From the NCBI RefSeq assembly GCF_005082365.1, contig NZ_CP034900.1, positions 1 to 64,000 on the forward strand: DNA of 64,000 bases, in the 5' to 3' direction. Shown piece by piece: positions 35,807 to 48,326 of the stretch; the first letter of the stretch is position 1; every line of letters starts with the position of its first letter. Origin of the DNA: Buchnera aphidicola (Artemisaphis artemisicola) (GTDB lineage Bacteria > Pseudomonadota > Gammaproteobacteria > Enterobacterales > Enterobacteriaceae). The notes beneath the pieces were generated by a model. The model was not told where the DNA came from, did no database searches, and saw only the letters and a program-made list of their open reading frames with translations. Both the position numbers and the translations under genes were made by a program.

Positions 35807-38800
35807 TTAAGGAGAATCATTTTTTATTAGAGTAGAATTTAATAATTCTGAAAGATTAGCAGAAGCTTCTTCAGCACTAATTTGAGAACTGCTAACTGTT
35901 GGATTATTATGTTTTTTTTGACGACGATTTAAACGCTCTTTATGATATGCATATCCTGTTCCTGCAGGGATTAAACGTCCAACGATTACGTTTTCTTTTA
36001 ATCCTCTTAATTCATCTTTTTTTCCTGCAACAGCAGATTCTGTTAATATTCTTGTAGTTTCCTGAAAAGAAGCTGCAGATATAAAGGATTCTGTTGCAAG
36101 TGATGCTTTAGTTATACCTAATAAATCTCTTGAAAATGTAGCTGATATTTTATTTTTTTCTTTTAAGATACGATTAGAGATTTTAATGCGGGAAAATTCA
36201 ACTTGTTCACCATCTAAAAAATCAGAATTTCCTGACTTTATTATAGTAGCTTTTCTTAACATCTGTCTGATAATTACTTCAATATGTTTATCATTAATTT
36301 TAACACCTTGCAAACGATATACTTCTTGAACTTCATTTACAATATATTTAGTTACAGCTTGAACTCCTCTTAATCTAAGAATATCATGTGGTGATTCTGG
36401 TCCATCAGAAACTACATCTCCTCTTTCTACTCTTTCTCCTTCGAATACGTTTAATTGTCTCCACTTTGGAATCATTTCTTCGTATGAATCGCTACCATCG
36501 ACTGGTGTAATCACTAATCTTCTCTTACCTTTGGTTTCTTTTCCAAAAGATATAATACCGCTAATTTCAGCTAAAATAGCTAATTCTTTTGGACGTCTAG
36601 CTTCAAATAAATCTGCGACTCTTGGAAGTCCTCCAGTTATATCTTTAGTTCCACCAGATTCTTGAGGTATTCGTGCTAAAGTATCTCCAGAACTAATTTC
36701 GACTCCATCATCAAGTTGAATAATAGCTTTTCCAGGTAAAAAATATTGAGCAGGCATATCTGTTCCTGAAATAAGAACATCATTTCCATTGCAATCAATA
36801 ATTTTTAATGCTGGTCTTAAATCTTTTCCAATTGACATTCTTTCTGCTGTGTCTAATATTACTATAGAAGATAGTCCTGTTAATTCATCTGCTTGTCTAG
36901 TGATACTTTGTCCATCTATCATATCTACAAAACGAACTAAACCATTAACTTCACTTATAACTGGCATAGTATGTGGATCCCATTTAGCAACAGTTTCCCC
37001 TGAATTAACTTTTTCACCATCTCCTTTAGCCATAATAGCTCCATAAGGTACTTTATAGCTTTCTTTTGTTCTACCAAAATTATCAACGATATTTAGTTCT
37101 ACATTTCTTGATGTAATGACAATTTTACCAGAAGAATTAGTTACAGATTTTGCATTATTCAGATTTATAATACCTTGATTTTTAATTTGAATACTTGATT
37201 CTGCCGCAGCTCTTGAAGCAGCTCCACCAATATGAAAAGTTCTCATTGTAAGCTGTGTACCTGGTTCTCCTATAGATTGAGCTGCAATAACTCCAATTGC
37301 TTCTCCTTTATTTACTAAATGTCCACGTGCTAGATCTCGTCCATAACAATAAGCGCATACTCCAAAATCAGTATCGCAATTTACTACTGATCTTACTTTT
37401 ACATTGTCTATAGAATTATTATCTAATAGATCACACCATTGTTCGTTTAGTAATGTATTTCTTTTAATTAGTATAGTATTACTATTAGGAATAAAAATAT
37501 TTTCAGCAGTAACACGACCTAAAACACGTTCACGTAATGGTTCTTTTACATCTCCTCCTTCAATTAAAGAAGTCATTAAAATTCCTTCATGTGTCTGACA
37601 ATCGTCTTGTGTAACAACTAAATCTTGTGCTACGTCTACTAAACGACGTGTTAAATATCCAGAATTAGCAGTCTTTAATGCTGTATCTGCTAATCCTTTG
37701 CGTGCTCCATGAGTAGAAATAAAATATTGTAATACGTTTAAACCTTCTCTAAAATTTGCTGTAATTGGCGTTTCGATAATTGAACCATCAGGTTTTGCCA
37801 TGAGTCCTCTCATGCCAGCTAATTGACGAATTTGTGCAGCAGAACCTCGAGCCCCTGAATCTGCCATCATAAATATACTATTAAAAGATATTTGTTTTTG
37901 TTTTTCTCCTTTTTTATTAATTACAGATTCTGTAGATAAATTTTCCATCATAGCTTTAGCAACTCGTTCGTTAGCTGCCGCCCAAATATCAATTACTTTA
38001 TTATATCTTTCACCTGCTGTTACTAATCCAGATTGAAATTGTTCTTGTATTTCAGCAACTTCAATTTCTGCTTCATGAATAATATTAGCTTTTTTTTCTG
38101 GGATAACCATGTCATCTATGCCAACTGAAGCACCGGATCTGGCTGCGTAAGCAAATCCTGTATACATTATTTGATCAGCAAAAAAAACAGTAGGTTTAAG
38201 TCCTAAAATGCGATAGCAAGTATTAAGCATTTTAGAAATATCTTTTTTCCCTAATGTTTGATTGATAATACTGAAGGGAAGCCCTTTAGGAATAATCATC
38301 CATAAAATAGCTCGACCTATAGTAGTAGAAATAATTTTTTTTATTGCAGTGAAACTTTTATCTTTGTTTTTTTTAAATTCTGTTATACGAACTTTTACTA
38401 AAGAATGCAATTCAGCAATACCTAAATGATATACTTTTTCTGCTTCATTAGAACCATTCAATAACATACCTTCACCTTTCCCATTAATTTTCTCGCGAGT
38501 CATATAATACAAACCTAAAACTACGTCTTGAGAAGGCACGATAATTGGTTCTCCGTTAGCTGGAGATAATATATTATTAATAGACATCATTAAAGCTCTG
38601 GCTTCTAATTGAGATTCGAGAGTTAATGGAACATGAACAGCCATTTGGTCTCCGTCAAAATCAGCATTATAAGCAGCACATACTAAAGGATGAAGCTGAA
38701 TAGCTTTTCCTTCTATAAGTACAGGTTCAAATGCTTGTATACCTAATCTATGCAAAGTAGGTGCGCGATTTAAAAGAACTGGATGTTCACGAATAACTTC

Positions 38801-40039
38801 ATCTAATATATCCCATACGACTGCTTCTTCTCTTTCTACCATTTTTTTTGCAGCTTTAATTGTTGTTGCTAAACCGCGAACTTCTAGTTTTCCATATATA
38901 AATGGTTTAAATAGTTCTAATGCCATTTTTTTAGGTAAGCCACATTGGTGCAAACGAAGATAAGGACCTACAGTAATTACTGAACGACCTGAATAATCTA
39001 CACGTTTTCCAAGAAGGTTTTGTCGAAATCTTCCTTGTTTTCCTTTAATCATATCAGCTAAAGATTTTAGAGGTCTTTTATTTGATCCTGTAATTGCTCT
39101 TCCTCTTCTTCCATTATCTAATAAAGCATCGACTGCTTCTTGTAACATTCTTTTTTCATTACGTACAATTATGTCTGGAGCAGCTAAATCTAACAAACGT
39201 TTAAGACGATTATTTCTATTAATTACACGACGATATAAATCATTTAAATCTGATGTTGCAAATCTTCCTCCATCTAGTGGTACTAATGGTCTAAGATCAG
39301 GTGGCAATACTGGTAATACAGTGAGAATCATCCATTCAGGTTTATTATGAGATTGAATAAAAGCTTCTAATAATTTAATTCTTTTTGTTAATTTTTTTCT
39401 TTTTGTTTCAGAATTTGTGTCATTTAATTCAGTTCTTAATATATTGCATTCTTCTATTAAATTAATATCTTTTAATAGAAATTGAATTGCTTCTGCTCCC
39501 ATTGTAGCATGAAATTCATCACCAAATTCTTCTAGAGAATCCAAGTATTGTTCTTCACTTAAAATTTGACGTTTTTCAAGGCTCGTTATTCCTGGTTCGA
39601 TAACTACATAAGATTCAAAATATAGCACTCTTTCAATATCTCTTAAAGGCATATCTAATAATAAACCTATTCGTGACGGTAGAGATTTTAAAAACCAAAT
39701 ATGTGCAGTTGGTGAAGAAAGTTCTATATGACCCATCCGTTCACGTCTTACTTTGCTTTGAGTTACTTCGACACCGCATTTTTCACAGATGACACCGCGA
39801 TGTTTTAATCTTTTATATTTGCCACATAAGCATTCATAATCTTTTACTGGACCAAAAATACGAGCGCAAAATAATCCGTCACGTTCAGGTTTAAATGTAC
39901 GATAATTAATTGTTTCAGGTTTTTTGACTTCACCAAATGACCAAGATCTGATCATATCAGGAGAAGCTAATGAAATTTTAATAGCATCAAAATCTTCATT
40001 TTTAGTTTGGGATTTTAAAAATTTTAGTAAATCTTTCAC
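35807..40039 (-). CDS. rpoC: RNA polymerase subunit beta'
   Basis: This is the largest subunit of RNA polymerase; it holds the catalytic magnesium in [14 protein letters not shown]. The N-terminal zinc-binding cysteines lie in [20 protein letters not shown] near residues 70-90, and the second cluster in [13 protein letters not shown]. Trigger-loop residues are visible in [12 protein letters not shown]. Length is 1410 residues (E. coli 1407). It follows rpoB after 58 bp. Confidence 0.99.
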   Translation of the reverse strand: MKDLLKFLKSQTKNEDFDAIKISLASPDMIRSWSFGEVKKPETINYRTFKPERDGLFCARIFGPVKDYECLCGKYKRLKHRGVICEKCGVEVTQSKVRRERMGHIELSSPTAHIWFLKSLPSRIGLLLDMPLRDIERVLYFESYVVIEPGITSLEKRQILSEEQYLDSLEEFGDEFHATMGAEAIQFLLKDINLIEECNILRTELNDTNSETKRKKLTKRIKLLEAFIQSHNKPEWMILTVLPVLPPDLRPLVPLDGGRFATSDLNDLYRRVINRNNRLKRLLDLAAPDIIVRNEKRMLQEAVDALLDNGRRGRAITGSNKRPLKSLADMIKGKQGRFRQNLLGKRVDYSGRSVITVGPYLRLHQCGLPKKMALELFKPFIYGKLEVRGLATTIKAAKKMVEREEAVVWDILDEVIREHPVLLNRAPTLHRLGIQAFEPVLIEGKAIQLHPLVCAAYNADFDGDQMAVHVPLTLESQLEARALMMSINNILSPANGEPIIVPSQDVVLGLYYMTREKINGKGEGMLLNGSNEAEKVYHLGIAELHSLVKVRITEFKKNKDKSFTAIKKIISTTIGRAILWMIIPKGLPFSIINQTLGKKDISKMLNTCYRILGLKPTVFFADQIMYTGFAYAARSGASVGIDDMVIPEKKANIIHEAEIEVAEIQEQFQSGLVTAGERYNKVIDIWAAANERVAKAMMENLSTESVINKKGEKQKQISFNSIFMMADSGARGSAAQIRQLAGMRGLMAKPDGSIIETPITANFREGLNVLQYFISTHGARKGLADTALKTANSGYLTRRLVDVAQDLVVTQDDCQTHEGILMTSLIEGGDVKEPLRERVLGRVTAENIFIPNSNTILIKRNTLLNEQWCDLLDNNSIDNVKVRSVVNCDTDFGVCAYCYGRDLARGHLVNKGEAIGVIAAQSIGEPGTQLTMRTFHIGGAASRAAAESSIQIKNQGIINLNNAKSVTNSSGKIVITSRNVELNIVDNFGRTKESYKVPYGAIMAKGDGEKVNSGETVAKWDPHTMPVISEVNGLVRFVDMIDGQSITRQADELTGLSSIVILDTAERMSIGKDLRPALKIIDCNGNDVLISGTDMPAQYFLPGKAIIQLDDGVEISSGDTLARIPQESGGTKDITGGLPRVADLFEARRPKELAILAEISGIISFGKETKGKRRLVITPVDGSDSYEEMIPKWRQLNVFEGERVERGDVVSDGPESPHDILRLRGVQAVTKYIVNEVQEVYRLQGVKINDKHIEVIIRQMLRKATIIKSGNSDFLDGEQVEFSRIKISNRILKEKNKISATFSRDLLGITKASLATESFISAASFQETTRILTESAVAGKKDELRGLKENVIVGRLIPAGTGYAYHKERLNRRQKKHNNPTVSSSQISAEEASANLSELLNSTLIKNDSP

Positions 40040-40097
40040 GCATTAGCTCCCGTCGGAGTTGAACTTTTTAAGGTAATAAATCTACAAATATTTATTT

Positions 40098-43000
40098 TTA
40101 TTCGCTTTCTAGCTCAATATTAATACCTAACGACCTAATTTCTTTTAAAAGCACATTAAAAGATTCAGGCATTCCAGGTTCCATCTGATGATTTCCATCT
40201 ACAATATTTTTATACATTTTAGTTCTTCCATTAACATCATCAGATTTTACAGTTAACATTTCTTGCAACGTATAAGAAGCTCCATACGCTTCCAGTGCCC
40301 AAACTTCCATTTCACCAAAACGTTGTCCACCAAATTGTGCTTTTCCACCTAATGGTTGTTGTGTTACTAAACTATAAGAACCAGTAGATCGAGCATGCAT
40401 TTTATCATCTACTAAATGATTTAATTTTAACATGTACATATAACCTACTGTAACAGGTCTTTCAAATTGTTCTCCTGTTCTTCCATCAAAAAGTTTAATT
40501 TGTCCAGAAGTAGGTAGATCTGCAAATTCTAATAGTTTTTTAATTTCATGTTCTTCTGCACCATCAAATACTGGAGTTGCAATAGGAATACCATTTTTAA
40601 AATTTTTTGCTAAACATAATATTTCTTCATCTGAAAATATATCGAAATCTACTTTTTGACGTAAATTTTTACCTAAATTAAATGCTTTTTGAATAAATTT
40701 TCTTAAATTAGATATTTGATTTTCTGTTTTAAGCATATAATTTATTTTATCACCAATACCTTTAGCGGCCATTCCTAAGTGTGTTTCTAATATTTGTCCT
40801 ATATTCATACGAGAAGGAACACCTAATGGATTTAAAACAATATCAACTGGTACACCATTTTCATCATAAGGCATATCTTCAATAGGATTAATTTTAGAAA
40901 TAACTCCTTTATTTCCATGACGTCCTGCCATTTTATCACCGGGTTGAATTTGACGTTTCACTGCTAAATATACTTTAACGATTTTTAAAACACCTGGAGC
41001 TAGATCATCTCCTTGTGTTATTTTTCGTCTTTTACTTTCGATTTTTTTATTAAATTCTTCTTTTAATTTATTATGTTGTTTTTCAAGTTTATCTATTTCT
41101 TTTCTTTTGTCTTTTTGTTCTATTTCTATAGAAAACCATTTTTCAAAAGATAAATTATTAAGTTTTTCTAATTTAACATTTAAGGATAAAAGAGTTTTTT
41201 TAATATGAGTAAATAAACTTAATTCAAATATTTTAAATTCTTCAGTCAAATCTTTTTTTGCTTTTTTAAGCTGCATGTCTTCAATTTCTAAAGCTCTTTT
41301 ATCTTTTTTTACACCATCTCTTGTAAATATTTGTACATCAATTACAGTTCCTGATACTCCATTAGGAACTCTTAATGAAGAATCTTTTACATCAGAAGCT
41401 TTTTCACCAAAAATAGCACGTAATAATTTTTCTTCTGGTGTTAGTTGCGTTTCACCTTTTGGTGTTACTTTCCCAACTAAAATATCACCTCCAGTTACTT
41501 CAGCTCCAATATAAACAATACCGGATTCGTCAAGTTTGGATAATGCAGCTTCTCCTACATTAGGTATATCTGAACTAATTTCTTCAGGTCCTAACTTAGT
41601 ATCTCTAGATATACAAGATAACTCTTGAATATGAATAGTAGTAAAACGATCTTCCTGTACAACTCTTTCTGAAACCAGAATAGAATCTTCAAAATTATAT
41701 CCGTTCCAAGGCATAAATGCTACACGCATGTTTTGTCCTAACGCTAGTTCTCCTAAATCAGTGGATGGTCCATCTGCTAAGACATCACCTTTTTTAATGT
41801 TTTCACCTAAATTGACACAAGGTTGTTGATTAATACAAGTATTTTGATTTGATCTAGTGTATTTAGTTAAATTGTAGATATCTATACCAGCTTCTCCAGA
41901 ATGCATTTCTGTTTCATCGACTTTAATTACTATACGAGAAGCGTCTACGTATTGAATGAAGCCATTTCTTTTAGCTACTGCAGTCACGCCTGAATCTACT
42001 GCTACTGCACGTTCCATTCCTGTTCCAACTAAAGGTTTTTCTGCTTTCAGAGTAGGAACTGCTTGACGCTGCATATTAGCTCCCATTAAAGCTCTATTTG
42101 CATCATCATGTTCAAGAAAAGGAATTAAAGATGCACCAACAGATACAATTTGTTGAGTAGAAACATCCATATAATTTACTTGACTGCGATTAAACAAACT
42201 AGATTCTCCTTTATTTCGACAAGTTACTAGTTCATCAATAAAAAAACCGTTTTTATCTATATTTGTATTAGCTTGTGCAATAATATAATTACCTTCTTCT
42301 ATTGCTGATAGATAATGTATTTCTTTAGTTACTAAGCCATTTCTAACTTTTCGATAAGGTGTTTCTAAAAATCCATATACATTTGTTTGAGCATATACAG
42401 ATAAAGAATTGATCAATCCAATATTTGGACCTTCTGGTGTCTCTATAGGACATACACGTCCATAGTGTGTAGGATGAACATCTCGAACTTCAAATCCTGC
42501 TCTTTCTCTGGTTAGTCCACCTAATCCTAATGCAGAAATACGTCTTTTATGTGTTATTTCTGATAACGGATTATTTTGATCCATAAATTGTGATAATTGA
42601 CTTGAACCAAAAAATTCTTTAATAGCTGCTGATATTGGTTTGGCATTAATCATATCCTGAGGCATTAGAGTATCTAAATCACCAATAGATAATCTTTCTT
42701 TGACTGCTCTTTCTACTCTTACTAAACCAATTCTAAATTGATTTTCCGCCATTTCTCCAACTGATCTAACTCGTCGATTACCTAAATGATCAATATCATC
42801 TACTTCTCCTTTTCCATTTCGGATATCAATAATTTTTTTTATAACATCAATTATGTCTTCTTTACTCAAAATACCTAAACCGTCAATTTCTTTTCGAAGA
42901 AGTGATCTATTAAATTTCATTCTACCAACAGACGATAAATCATATCTATCTTCAGAAAAAAATAAATTTTCAAATAAATTTTCTGTTGCTTCTTTGGTAG

Positions 43001-44126
43001 GTGGTTCTCCTGGTCTCATTACTCGATAAATTTCTATTAAGGCACTCATACGATCACTAGATGAATCTATACGAAGTGTTTCTGATATATATGGACCATG
43101 ATCTAAATCATTAGTAAAGAGTGTTTCAATAGAATAAAATCCTGCTTTTTTTAATTTTTCTAATATTTCTAAAGATAGTTCTGTATTAGCATAAATAATT
43201 ATTTCGCCTGTTTTTTCATTTATGTAATTTTTAGATACAATTCTTCCTAAAATGTACTCTATTGGTACTGTAATAAACTTTATTTTCTGTGTTTTTAATT
43301 CTTGAATATGTCTAGCAGTAATACGATGACCTTTTTCTACATATATTTTTCCATTTTTTTTAATATTAAAAGATGCTGTTTCACCTCGAAGTCTTTCAGG
43401 AATAAGTTCTAGTTGAACTTTATTATTTGTTATTGTAAAAATATTTTTTTCAAAAAATATATCTAATATTTCTTCAGTGTTATAATTAAGAGCGCGCAAA
43501 ATAATGCTAACTGGTAATTTTCTTCGTCTATCGATTCTAACAAATAAATTATCTTTTGGATCAAATTCAAAATCTAACCAAGATCCTCGATAAGGAATAA
43601 TTCGTGCATTATAAAGAACTTTTCCTGAAGAATGTGTTTTTCCTTTATCACTATCAAAGAAAACTCCAGGACTACGGTGTAGTTGAGAAACAACTACTCT
43701 TTCTGTTCCATTGATTATAAACGTTCCATTTTCTGTCATTAAGGGAATTTCACCCATATAAACTTCTTGTTCTTTAATATCTTTAACAGTGGTTTCTAAT
43801 ATATCACGTTCGTAAATAACAAGTCGTAATCTAACTCTTAATGGTGCTGAATAAGTAGCACCTCTTATTTGACATTCTTTTACATCAAATATTGTTTCTC
43901 CTAAACGATAACTAACATATTGCAGTTCAGAATTTCCATTATAACCTCGAATAGGAAAAACAGAACGAAATGCTGCTTCTAATCCGCATTGACCATTTGG
44001 ATCTAGTTCTATAAATTTTTTAAAAGAATCTAATTGAATCGAAAGAAGATACGGTATATCTAAAACTTGCGGACGTTTTCCAAAATCTTTACGAATACGT
44101 TTTTTTTCGGTATAAGAGTAAACCAT
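40098..44126 (-). CDS. rpoB: RNA polymerase subunit beta
   Basis: This is the second large subunit of RNA polymerase, target of rifampicin. It has 1342 residues, identical to E. coli in length. The rifampicin region reads [21 protein letters not shown], with the usual sensitive residues. GRHGNKGV and the C-terminal [10 protein letters not shown] are present. An AGGA site lies 8 nt upstream of the ATG. Confidence 0.99.
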   Translation of the reverse strand: MVYSYTEKKRIRKDFGKRPQVLDIPYLLSIQLDSFKKFIELDPNGQCGLEAAFRSVFPIRGYNGNSELQYVSYRLGETIFDVKECQIRGATYSAPLRVRLRLVIYERDILETTVKDIKEQEVYMGEIPLMTENGTFIINGTERVVVSQLHRSPGVFFDSDKGKTHSSGKVLYNARIIPYRGSWLDFEFDPKDNLFVRIDRRRKLPVSIILRALNYNTEEILDIFFEKNIFTITNNKVQLELIPERLRGETASFNIKKNGKIYVEKGHRITARHIQELKTQKIKFITVPIEYILGRIVSKNYINEKTGEIIIYANTELSLEILEKLKKAGFYSIETLFTNDLDHGPYISETLRIDSSSDRMSALIEIYRVMRPGEPPTKEATENLFENLFFSEDRYDLSSVGRMKFNRSLLRKEIDGLGILSKEDIIDVIKKIIDIRNGKGEVDDIDHLGNRRVRSVGEMAENQFRIGLVRVERAVKERLSIGDLDTLMPQDMINAKPISAAIKEFFGSSQLSQFMDQNNPLSEITHKRRISALGLGGLTRERAGFEVRDVHPTHYGRVCPIETPEGPNIGLINSLSVYAQTNVYGFLETPYRKVRNGLVTKEIHYLSAIEEGNYIIAQANTNIDKNGFFIDELVTCRNKGESSLFNRSQVNYMDVSTQQIVSVGASLIPFLEHDDANRALMGANMQRQAVPTLKAEKPLVGTGMERAVAVDSGVTAVAKRNGFIQYVDASRIVIKVDETEMHSGEAGIDIYNLTKYTRSNQNTCINQQPCVNLGENIKKGDVLADGPSTDLGELALGQNMRVAFMPWNGYNFEDSILVSERVVQEDRFTTIHIQELSCISRDTKLGPEEISSDIPNVGEAALSKLDESGIVYIGAEVTGGDILVGKVTPKGETQLTPEEKLLRAIFGEKASDVKDSSLRVPNGVSGTVIDVQIFTRDGVKKDKRALEIEDMQLKKAKKDLTEEFKIFELSLFTHIKKTLLSLNVKLEKLNNLSFEKWFSIEIEQKDKRKEIDKLEKQHNKLKEEFNKKIESKRRKITQGDDLAPGVLKIVKVYLAVKRQIQPGDKMAGRHGNKGVISKINPIEDMPYDENGVPVDIVLNPLGVPSRMNIGQILETHLGMAAKGIGDKINYMLKTENQISNLRKFIQKAFNLGKNLRQKVDFDIFSDEEILCLAKNFKNGIPIATPVFDGAEEHEIKKLLEFADLPTSGQIKLFDGRTGEQFERPVTVGYMYMLKLNHLVDDKMHARSTGSYSLVTQQPLGGKAQFGGQRFGEMEVWALEAYGASYTLQEMLTVKSDDVNGRTKMYKNIVDGNHQMEPGMPESFNVLLKEIRSLGINIELESE

Positions 44127-44147
44127 GGGGTTCCTAAGCTCGCTGAC
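44127..44147 (-). promoter_or_regulatory. Conserved rpoB translation-initiation leader
   Basis: The 21 bases before the rpoB ATG read GTCAGCGAGCT followed by TAGGAACCCC on the minus strand. From memory this is nearly the E. coli rpoB leader, in DNA where other spacers have drifted to AT. It holds the AGGA ribosome-binding site and probably supports translational control of rpoB. Confidence 0.55.
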
Positions 44148-44251
44148 AGATAAGTTAAAAATAAATTATCTTTTTGTCTGAAGGGGAGACAGTTTTATTT
44201 TTTAGAGAATTTAATTTTTTTATAGAAAATAATTTGAATTTTATGCTAATC

Positions 44252-44281
44252 AAAAAGGCTGGTGAATTGCAATCACCAGCC
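44252..44281 (-). terminator. rplL-rpoB attenuator
   Basis: On the minus strand GGCTGGTGA and TCACCAGCC form a perfect 9-bp stem with a 7-nt loop, followed by TTTTT. Its stem equals the E. coli attenuator between rplL and rpoB as I recall it. This attenuator lets only a fraction of polymerases pass from ribosomal-protein genes into rpoBC. Confidence 0.85.
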
Positions 44282-44321
44282 GTGCTTGAAAATTGATTAA
44301 ATTATAATACTTATAATATAT

Positions 44322-44690
44322 TTATTTAATTTCTATTTCAGCACCAACATCTTCTAATGTTTTTTTCAGTGATTCTGCATCTTCTTTGCTAATATTTTCT
44401 TTTAAAACTATTGGAGCTGATTCGACTAAGTCTTTTGCTTCTTTTAATCCTAAACCAGTAGCACTACGTACGGTTTTAATTACTGGTACTTTATTTGGAC
44501 CGATAACTTTTAAAAAAACATCAAATTCTGTTTTTTCTTCACGCGTATCTTTTTCATTATTATTATTGGAATTTATAGGAATACTAGCAGAAACTCCAAA
44601 TTTTTTTTCCATTGCAGAAATAAGTTCTACAACATTCATAACAGACATTTCTGATACAGCTTCTAATATTTGCTCTTTAGTAATAGACAT
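44322..44690 (-). CDS. rplL: 50S ribosomal protein L7/L12
   Basis: This is the multi-copy stalk protein that recruits translation factors. The protein has 122 residues (E. coli 121). The N-terminal dimerisation part is [20 protein letters not shown], then an unusual Asn-rich hinge ([10 protein letters not shown]) replaces the Ala-rich hinge of E. coli. The C-terminal domain with [15 protein letters not shown] is conserved. I chose the ATG at 44690, which matches E. coli; the longer reading from 44711 adds seven residues without support. Confidence 0.96.
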   Translation of the reverse strand: MSITKEQILEAVSEMSVMNVVELISAMEKKFGVSASIPINSNNNNEKDTREEKTEFDVFLKVIGPNKVPVIKTVRSATGLGLKEAKDLVESAPIVLKENISKEDAESLKKTLEDVGAEIEIK

Positions 44691-44772
44691 GACAATAATT
44701 CCTAATAACAATTAGAATTATTTTAGATGTTATTAATACATCAAAAATAATAAACCTTAAAAAGTTTCTTTT

Positions 44773-45270
44773 TTAAGAAGTTTCTTTTTTCTTTTTTATA
44801 GAAGATAATATATAAATTAGTTTTCCAGCAATTGACATCTTTAATGTTAAAAGAAGTTTTATTATTGCTTCTTTATAAGTAGGTATATCTGCAAGTTGAT
44901 GAATTTCTGAAATAGAGAGTAATTTTCCTTCAAAAGCTGCTCCTGTAATTTTAAATTTTGCATTTTGTTTTGAAAAATCTCTAAATAATCTAGCTCCACT
45001 ACCTGGATGTTTCATAGAATAAGCGATAAAGGTAGAACCTTTTATTTTTTTTTTTAAACACTCAAAATTAGTATTTTTAATTGCTAAAGATAATAGAGTA
45101 TTTTGAACAACGTTCATTATTACTCCTATTTTACGTCCAGATTTTCTTAATTCATTTATTTGATTTACACCAATACCTTGAGAATCTGCAGTAATAACAG
45201 ATAATGCTGTATTAGATATTTGATTGATTTTAGAAACGATTATTTTTTTTTTATCCAGACTTAATGCCAT
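44773..45270 (-). CDS. rplJ: 50S ribosomal protein L10
   Basis: L10 anchors L7/L12 dimers to 23S rRNA and in E. coli represses its own operon. It has 165 residues, as in E. coli. It begins MALSLDKKKIIVSKINQISN and contains ELRKSGRKIGVIMNVVQNTLL, the rRNA-binding part. The C-terminal helix that binds L12 is shifted in composition towards Ile, Leu and Lys. Confidence 0.96.
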   Translation of the reverse strand: MALSLDKKKIIVSKINQISNTALSVITADSQGIGVNQINELRKSGRKIGVIMNVVQNTLLSLAIKNTNFECLKKKIKGSTFIAYSMKHPGSGARLFRDFSKQNAKFKITGAAFEGKLLSISEIHQLADIPTYKEAIIKLLLTLKMSIAGKLIYILSSIKKKKETS

Positions 45271-45535
45271 ATATCGAATTATCCTTTTTTATCAAGAGAG
45301 AAATGATCTATTAATTACTTTTTATAATAAATAATTTTAATATAAAAATATTTTTTAAAATACATTTCATGTGTCATGTTGTTGTGACTATAAAAAATTG
45401 ATTAATTAGTAAATTTTTAATACTAAAATCAGATTAATTTTAAGTCTATTTTAACTAAAAATAATTTTAGATACTGATAAAAAATGGGGTTATTATAGAT
45501 AATTTTTTTTATAGCGTAAAGTAAAAATAGTTTTA
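45271..45535 (-). promoter_or_regulatory. rplJL leader region
   Basis: This 265-bp gene-free spacer between rplA and rplJ corresponds to the place where E. coli has the L10 promoter and the L10-binding leader. I see a short stem of GTCA with TGAC around 45373-45388 and the ribosome-binding site of rplJ, but cannot trace the complete L10-binding fold. Retained length suggests function. Confidence 0.35.
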
Positions 45536-46231
45536 TTAAAAAGACAAAGTCGATTGATCAACAGTTAATCCTATACCCATAGTTGTTGATAATACTATTT
45601 TTTTTATGTACATTCCTTTAGAATGTGGTGGTTTTGATTTTTTTATAGATTCTAGAAATACATTTAAGTTTTCTTTAATTTGATTTTCATTAAAGTTAAT
45701 TCGACCAATTGTAGCATGAATGATGCCATTTTTATCATTACGATAACGAACTTGTCCTGTTTTAGCATTTTTTATAGCTTCAGCAATATTTGTTGTTACT
45801 GTTCCTAATTTAGGATTAGGCATTAATCCGCGAGGCCCAAGTATTTGTCCTAATTTTGTTACGGATTTCATTGCATCAGGTGAAGCAATGGCAATATTAA
45901 AATTAACTCCTTCTTTTTTGATTTTTTCAACTAAATCGTCCATTCCTATTAGTTCAGCACCTGCATTTTTAGCTATTTCTATATTTTCACCTTGAGTGAA
46001 TACAGCAACTCGAATAGAACGTCCAATGCCATTAGGTAAAACTGTTGAACCTCGAATGTTTTGATCAGATTTTTTAGAATTAATTCCTAGATTAATAGCA
46101 ATATCAATACTTTCATTAAATTTTACTTTTGATGATTTTTTTAATACAGTTATAAGTTCATTAATATTATATATTTTTTTTAAATCAATAGAATTTTTTA
46201 GATCTTTTATTCTTTTAGAAGTTTTTTTCAT
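45536..46231 (-). CDS. rplA: 50S ribosomal protein L1
   Basis: L1 forms the mobile stalk next to the E site and in E. coli represses rplKA translation. The protein has 231 residues (E. coli 234). Motifs include [20 protein letters not shown] and the highly conserved [14 protein letters not shown], then [14 protein letters not shown]. It starts 2 bp after rplK, indicating coupled translation. Confidence 0.98.
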   Translation of the reverse strand: MKKTSKRIKDLKNSIDLKKIYNINELITVLKKSSKVKFNESIDIAINLGINSKKSDQNIRGSTVLPNGIGRSIRVAVFTQGENIEIAKNAGAELIGMDDLVEKIKKEGVNFNIAIASPDAMKSVTKLGQILGPRGLMPNPKLGTVTTNIAEAIKNAKTGQVRYRNDKNGIIHATIGRINFNENQIKENLNVFLESIKKSKPPHSKGMYIKKIVLSTTMGIGLTVDQSTLSF

Positions 46232-46233
46232 TA

Positions 46234-46662
46234 TTATTCCTCAATTGTTAAACCAATAGATTTAGCTGTTCCTTCAATAGATCGCATCATGCTTTCAATA
46301 TTAGAACCAGTCATATCGTTATTTTTAATCATTGCTATTTCTTGTATTTGAGCACGTTTTATTACGCCTATTTTTTCCGATTTCGGTTTACTGGCTCCTA
46401 ATTTAACTCCTGCTAATTTTTTTAATAAAACAGAAGCAGGAGGTGTTTTAGTTATAAAAGTAAATGAACGATCAGAATAAACTGTAATAATAACTGGTAT
46501 AGGTAAGCCTTTTTCTAAATTTTCTGTTTTTTTATTAAATAATTTACAAAATTCCATAATATTGATACCTTTTTGGCCTAATGCTGGGCCAATAGGCGGA
46601 CTAGGATTGGCTGTGCCAGCTGAAACTTGAAGTTTTATATAAGATTGTATTTTTTTAGCCAT
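46234..46662 (-). CDS. rplK: 50S ribosomal protein L11
   Basis: L11 binds the GTPase-associated centre of 23S rRNA. The protein has 142 residues, as in E. coli. The N-terminal domain has the proline-rich [28 protein letters not shown], seen in two consecutive blocks; the C-terminal rRNA-binding domain ends SIGLTIEE. First gene of the rplKA pair, 39 bp after nusG. Confidence 0.98.
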   Translation of the reverse strand: MAKKIQSYIKLQVSAGTANPSPPIGPALGQKGINIMEFCKLFNKKTENLEKGLPIPVIITVYSDRSFTFITKTPPASVLLKKLAGVKLGASKPKSEKIGVIKRAQIQEIAMIKNNDMTGSNIESMMRSIEGTAKSIGLTIEE

Positions 46663-46701
46663 TTTTTTCTCATTTTTTATAAAAATTGTTAATTAGAATA
46701 T

Positions 46702-47247
46702 TTAGTTTTTTTCAACTTGTCTAAAATCTAGTTCTACAGGAGTAGATCTACCGAAAATAGATACCGATACTTTTAATCTGCTTTTTTCATAATCAACTTC
46801 TTCTACAATGCCATTAAAATCTGAAAAAGGACCATCGTTTACACGAATCATTTCTCCTGGTTCAAATAAAGTTTTAGGTCTTGGTTTATCACCAATTTGA
46901 CGTAATCTATTTACAATAATTTCTACTTCTTTGTCACTAATTGGTGAAGGTTTATCGGATTTTCCTCCTATAAATCCTAAAACTCTTGGAATGTTCCTTA
47001 TTAAATGCCAAGTTGAATCTGTCATAACCATTTGAATTAAAACATATCCAGGAAAAAATTTATATTCACTTTTTCTGCGTTGTCCAGATCTAATTTCGAT
47101 AACTTCTTGTGAAGGAACCATAACTTCTCCAAACAAATCTTCTATTTTATTTAATCTTATATATTCTCTTATTGACTGTGCTACACGACCTTCAAAGCCA
47201 GAAAAAGCTTGTAATACATACCATCTTTTTTTTTGACTCTCATACAT
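46702..47247 (-). CDS. nusG: Transcription elongation and termination factor NusG
   Basis: NusG binds RNA polymerase, couples it to the ribosome, and supports rho termination. It has 181 residues, identical to E. coli. The NGN domain begins [18 protein letters not shown] and includes [12 protein letters not shown]; the KOW domain contains [21 protein letters not shown]. It starts 2 bp after the secE stop. Confidence 0.98.
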   Translation of the reverse strand: MYESQKKRWYVLQAFSGFEGRVAQSIREYIRLNKIEDLFGEVMVPSQEVIEIRSGQRRKSEYKFFPGYVLIQMVMTDSTWHLIRNIPRVLGFIGGKSDKPSPISDKEVEIIVNRLRQIGDKPRPKTLFEPGEMIRVNDGPFSDFNGIVEEVDYEKSRLKVSVSIFGRSTPVELDFRQVEKN

Positions 47248-47249
47248 TT

Positions 47250-47630
47250 TTAGAACCTTAAACTAATAATAAATGCTATTAAACGGAATATAATACTATC
47301 TAAACTCCACAGGAGAAAAGACATAACAATTGTTACAGTAATAACGATTAATGTAGTATATAAAGTTTCTTTATATTTAGGCCATATTATTTTTTGCATT
47401 TCATTTTTTGACATATTAATACAAGACAATATATATTTTCCTTTTTTTGTAGATATAAATGTTCCAAGAATACAGGATATTAAAAAAGATATAGCTAATA
47501 TACGAAAAAATAATTGTATTTTATAAAAATAATAGTTATTAAAAAATAATAGAAAAAAAAATATAAAAATAAACAACCATTTTATTTTCTCTAGAATTTT
47601 ATTTTTTTTATTACAACTTTTTTTATTCAT
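47250..47630 (-). CDS. secE: Protein translocase subunit SecE
   Basis: SecE is the clamp-like membrane subunit of SecYEG. The protein has 126 residues (E. coli 127). Three hydrophobic segments are visible at about residues 17-36, 41-60 and 95-118. The functional part, the amphipathic [20 protein letters not shown] and the C-terminal [11 protein letters not shown], is well conserved. In E. coli tufB lies directly upstream; it is absent here. Confidence 0.95.
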   Translation of the reverse strand: MNKKSCNKKNKILEKIKWLFIFIFFFLLFFNNYYFYKIQLFFRILAISFLISCILGTFISTKKGKYILSCINMSKNEMQKIIWPKYKETLYTTLIVITVTIVMSFLLWSLDSIIFRLIAFIISLRF

Positions 47631-47874
47631 AGTTTCTCCTGCATATTCTAAAATGATCTAGGGAAAATATGCTCATACATTAAATATTAACTCTTGTTAT
47701 ACGTTGTAATTTTTGAATTGAAAATTATCAAAGTGAAATAACAGAACTGTTTTTAAATAGGCCGATTAGTCATGAAATATCATGAATATTTCAAAATATA
47801 TTGTTTTAGGTGAGATTTATGGTAAATGGTTTGATGTTAATTTTATAAAAAAGATAATAAGATGACTTATAATA
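47631..47874 (-). other. Spacer between tRNA-Thr(GGT) and secE where tufB is missing
   Basis: 244 bp without a gene. In E. coli the order is thrU-tyrU-glyT-thrT-tufB-secE; here the elongation-factor gene is gone and only spacer remains. A hairpin TGAAATAT/ATATTTCA (47773-47793) lies in the middle. The region should also supply the secE-nusG promoter, which I could not pin down. Confidence 0.45.
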
Positions 47875-47947
47875 TGCTGATACCCAGAATTGAACTGGGG
47901 ACCTCACCCTTACCAAGGGTGTGCTCTACCTACTGAGCCATATCAGC
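47875..47947 (-). tRNA. thrT: tRNA-Thr (GGT)
   Basis: A 73-nt cloverleaf on the minus strand: acceptor GCTGATA with TATCAGC, anticodon loop CTTGGTAAG-like with GGT, and T-loop AGTTCAATTCT. The discriminator is A and CCA is not encoded. Last of four tRNAs in the same order as E. coli thrU-tyrU-glyT-thrT. Confidence 0.97.
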
Positions 47948-47956
47948 ATGTTTTTT

Positions 47957-48028
<72 letters not shown>

Positions 48029-48038
48029 GTTTTTTATT

Positions 48039-48120
<82 letters not shown>

Positions 48121-48132
48121 TAAAAATTTTTA

Positions 48133-48205
<73 letters not shown>

Positions 48206-48254
48206 TAAATTTTTATTTTTAAAATTATAAAATGTTGATTGCAAATAAATATAT

Positions 48255-48282
48255 ATTATATAATTTTTCATTTTTATTGCAA
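48255..48282 (-). promoter_or_regulatory. Promoter of the Thr-Tyr-Gly-Thr tRNA operon
   Basis: On the minus strand TTGCAA is followed after 16 bp by a perfect TATAAT. The predicted start is about 40 nt upstream of tRNA-Thr(TGT). No other gene lies between. Confidence 0.6.
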
Positions 48283-48326
48283 GTTTTTTTATAAAAAATT
48301 GATTTTTTAAATAAATTACATTTTAA

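Noticed and set aside
41275-41514. Plus-strand open frames inside rpoB and rpoC
   Set aside because: These are long stop-free stretches caused by the codon bias of the very long sense genes; no starts or motifs support them.
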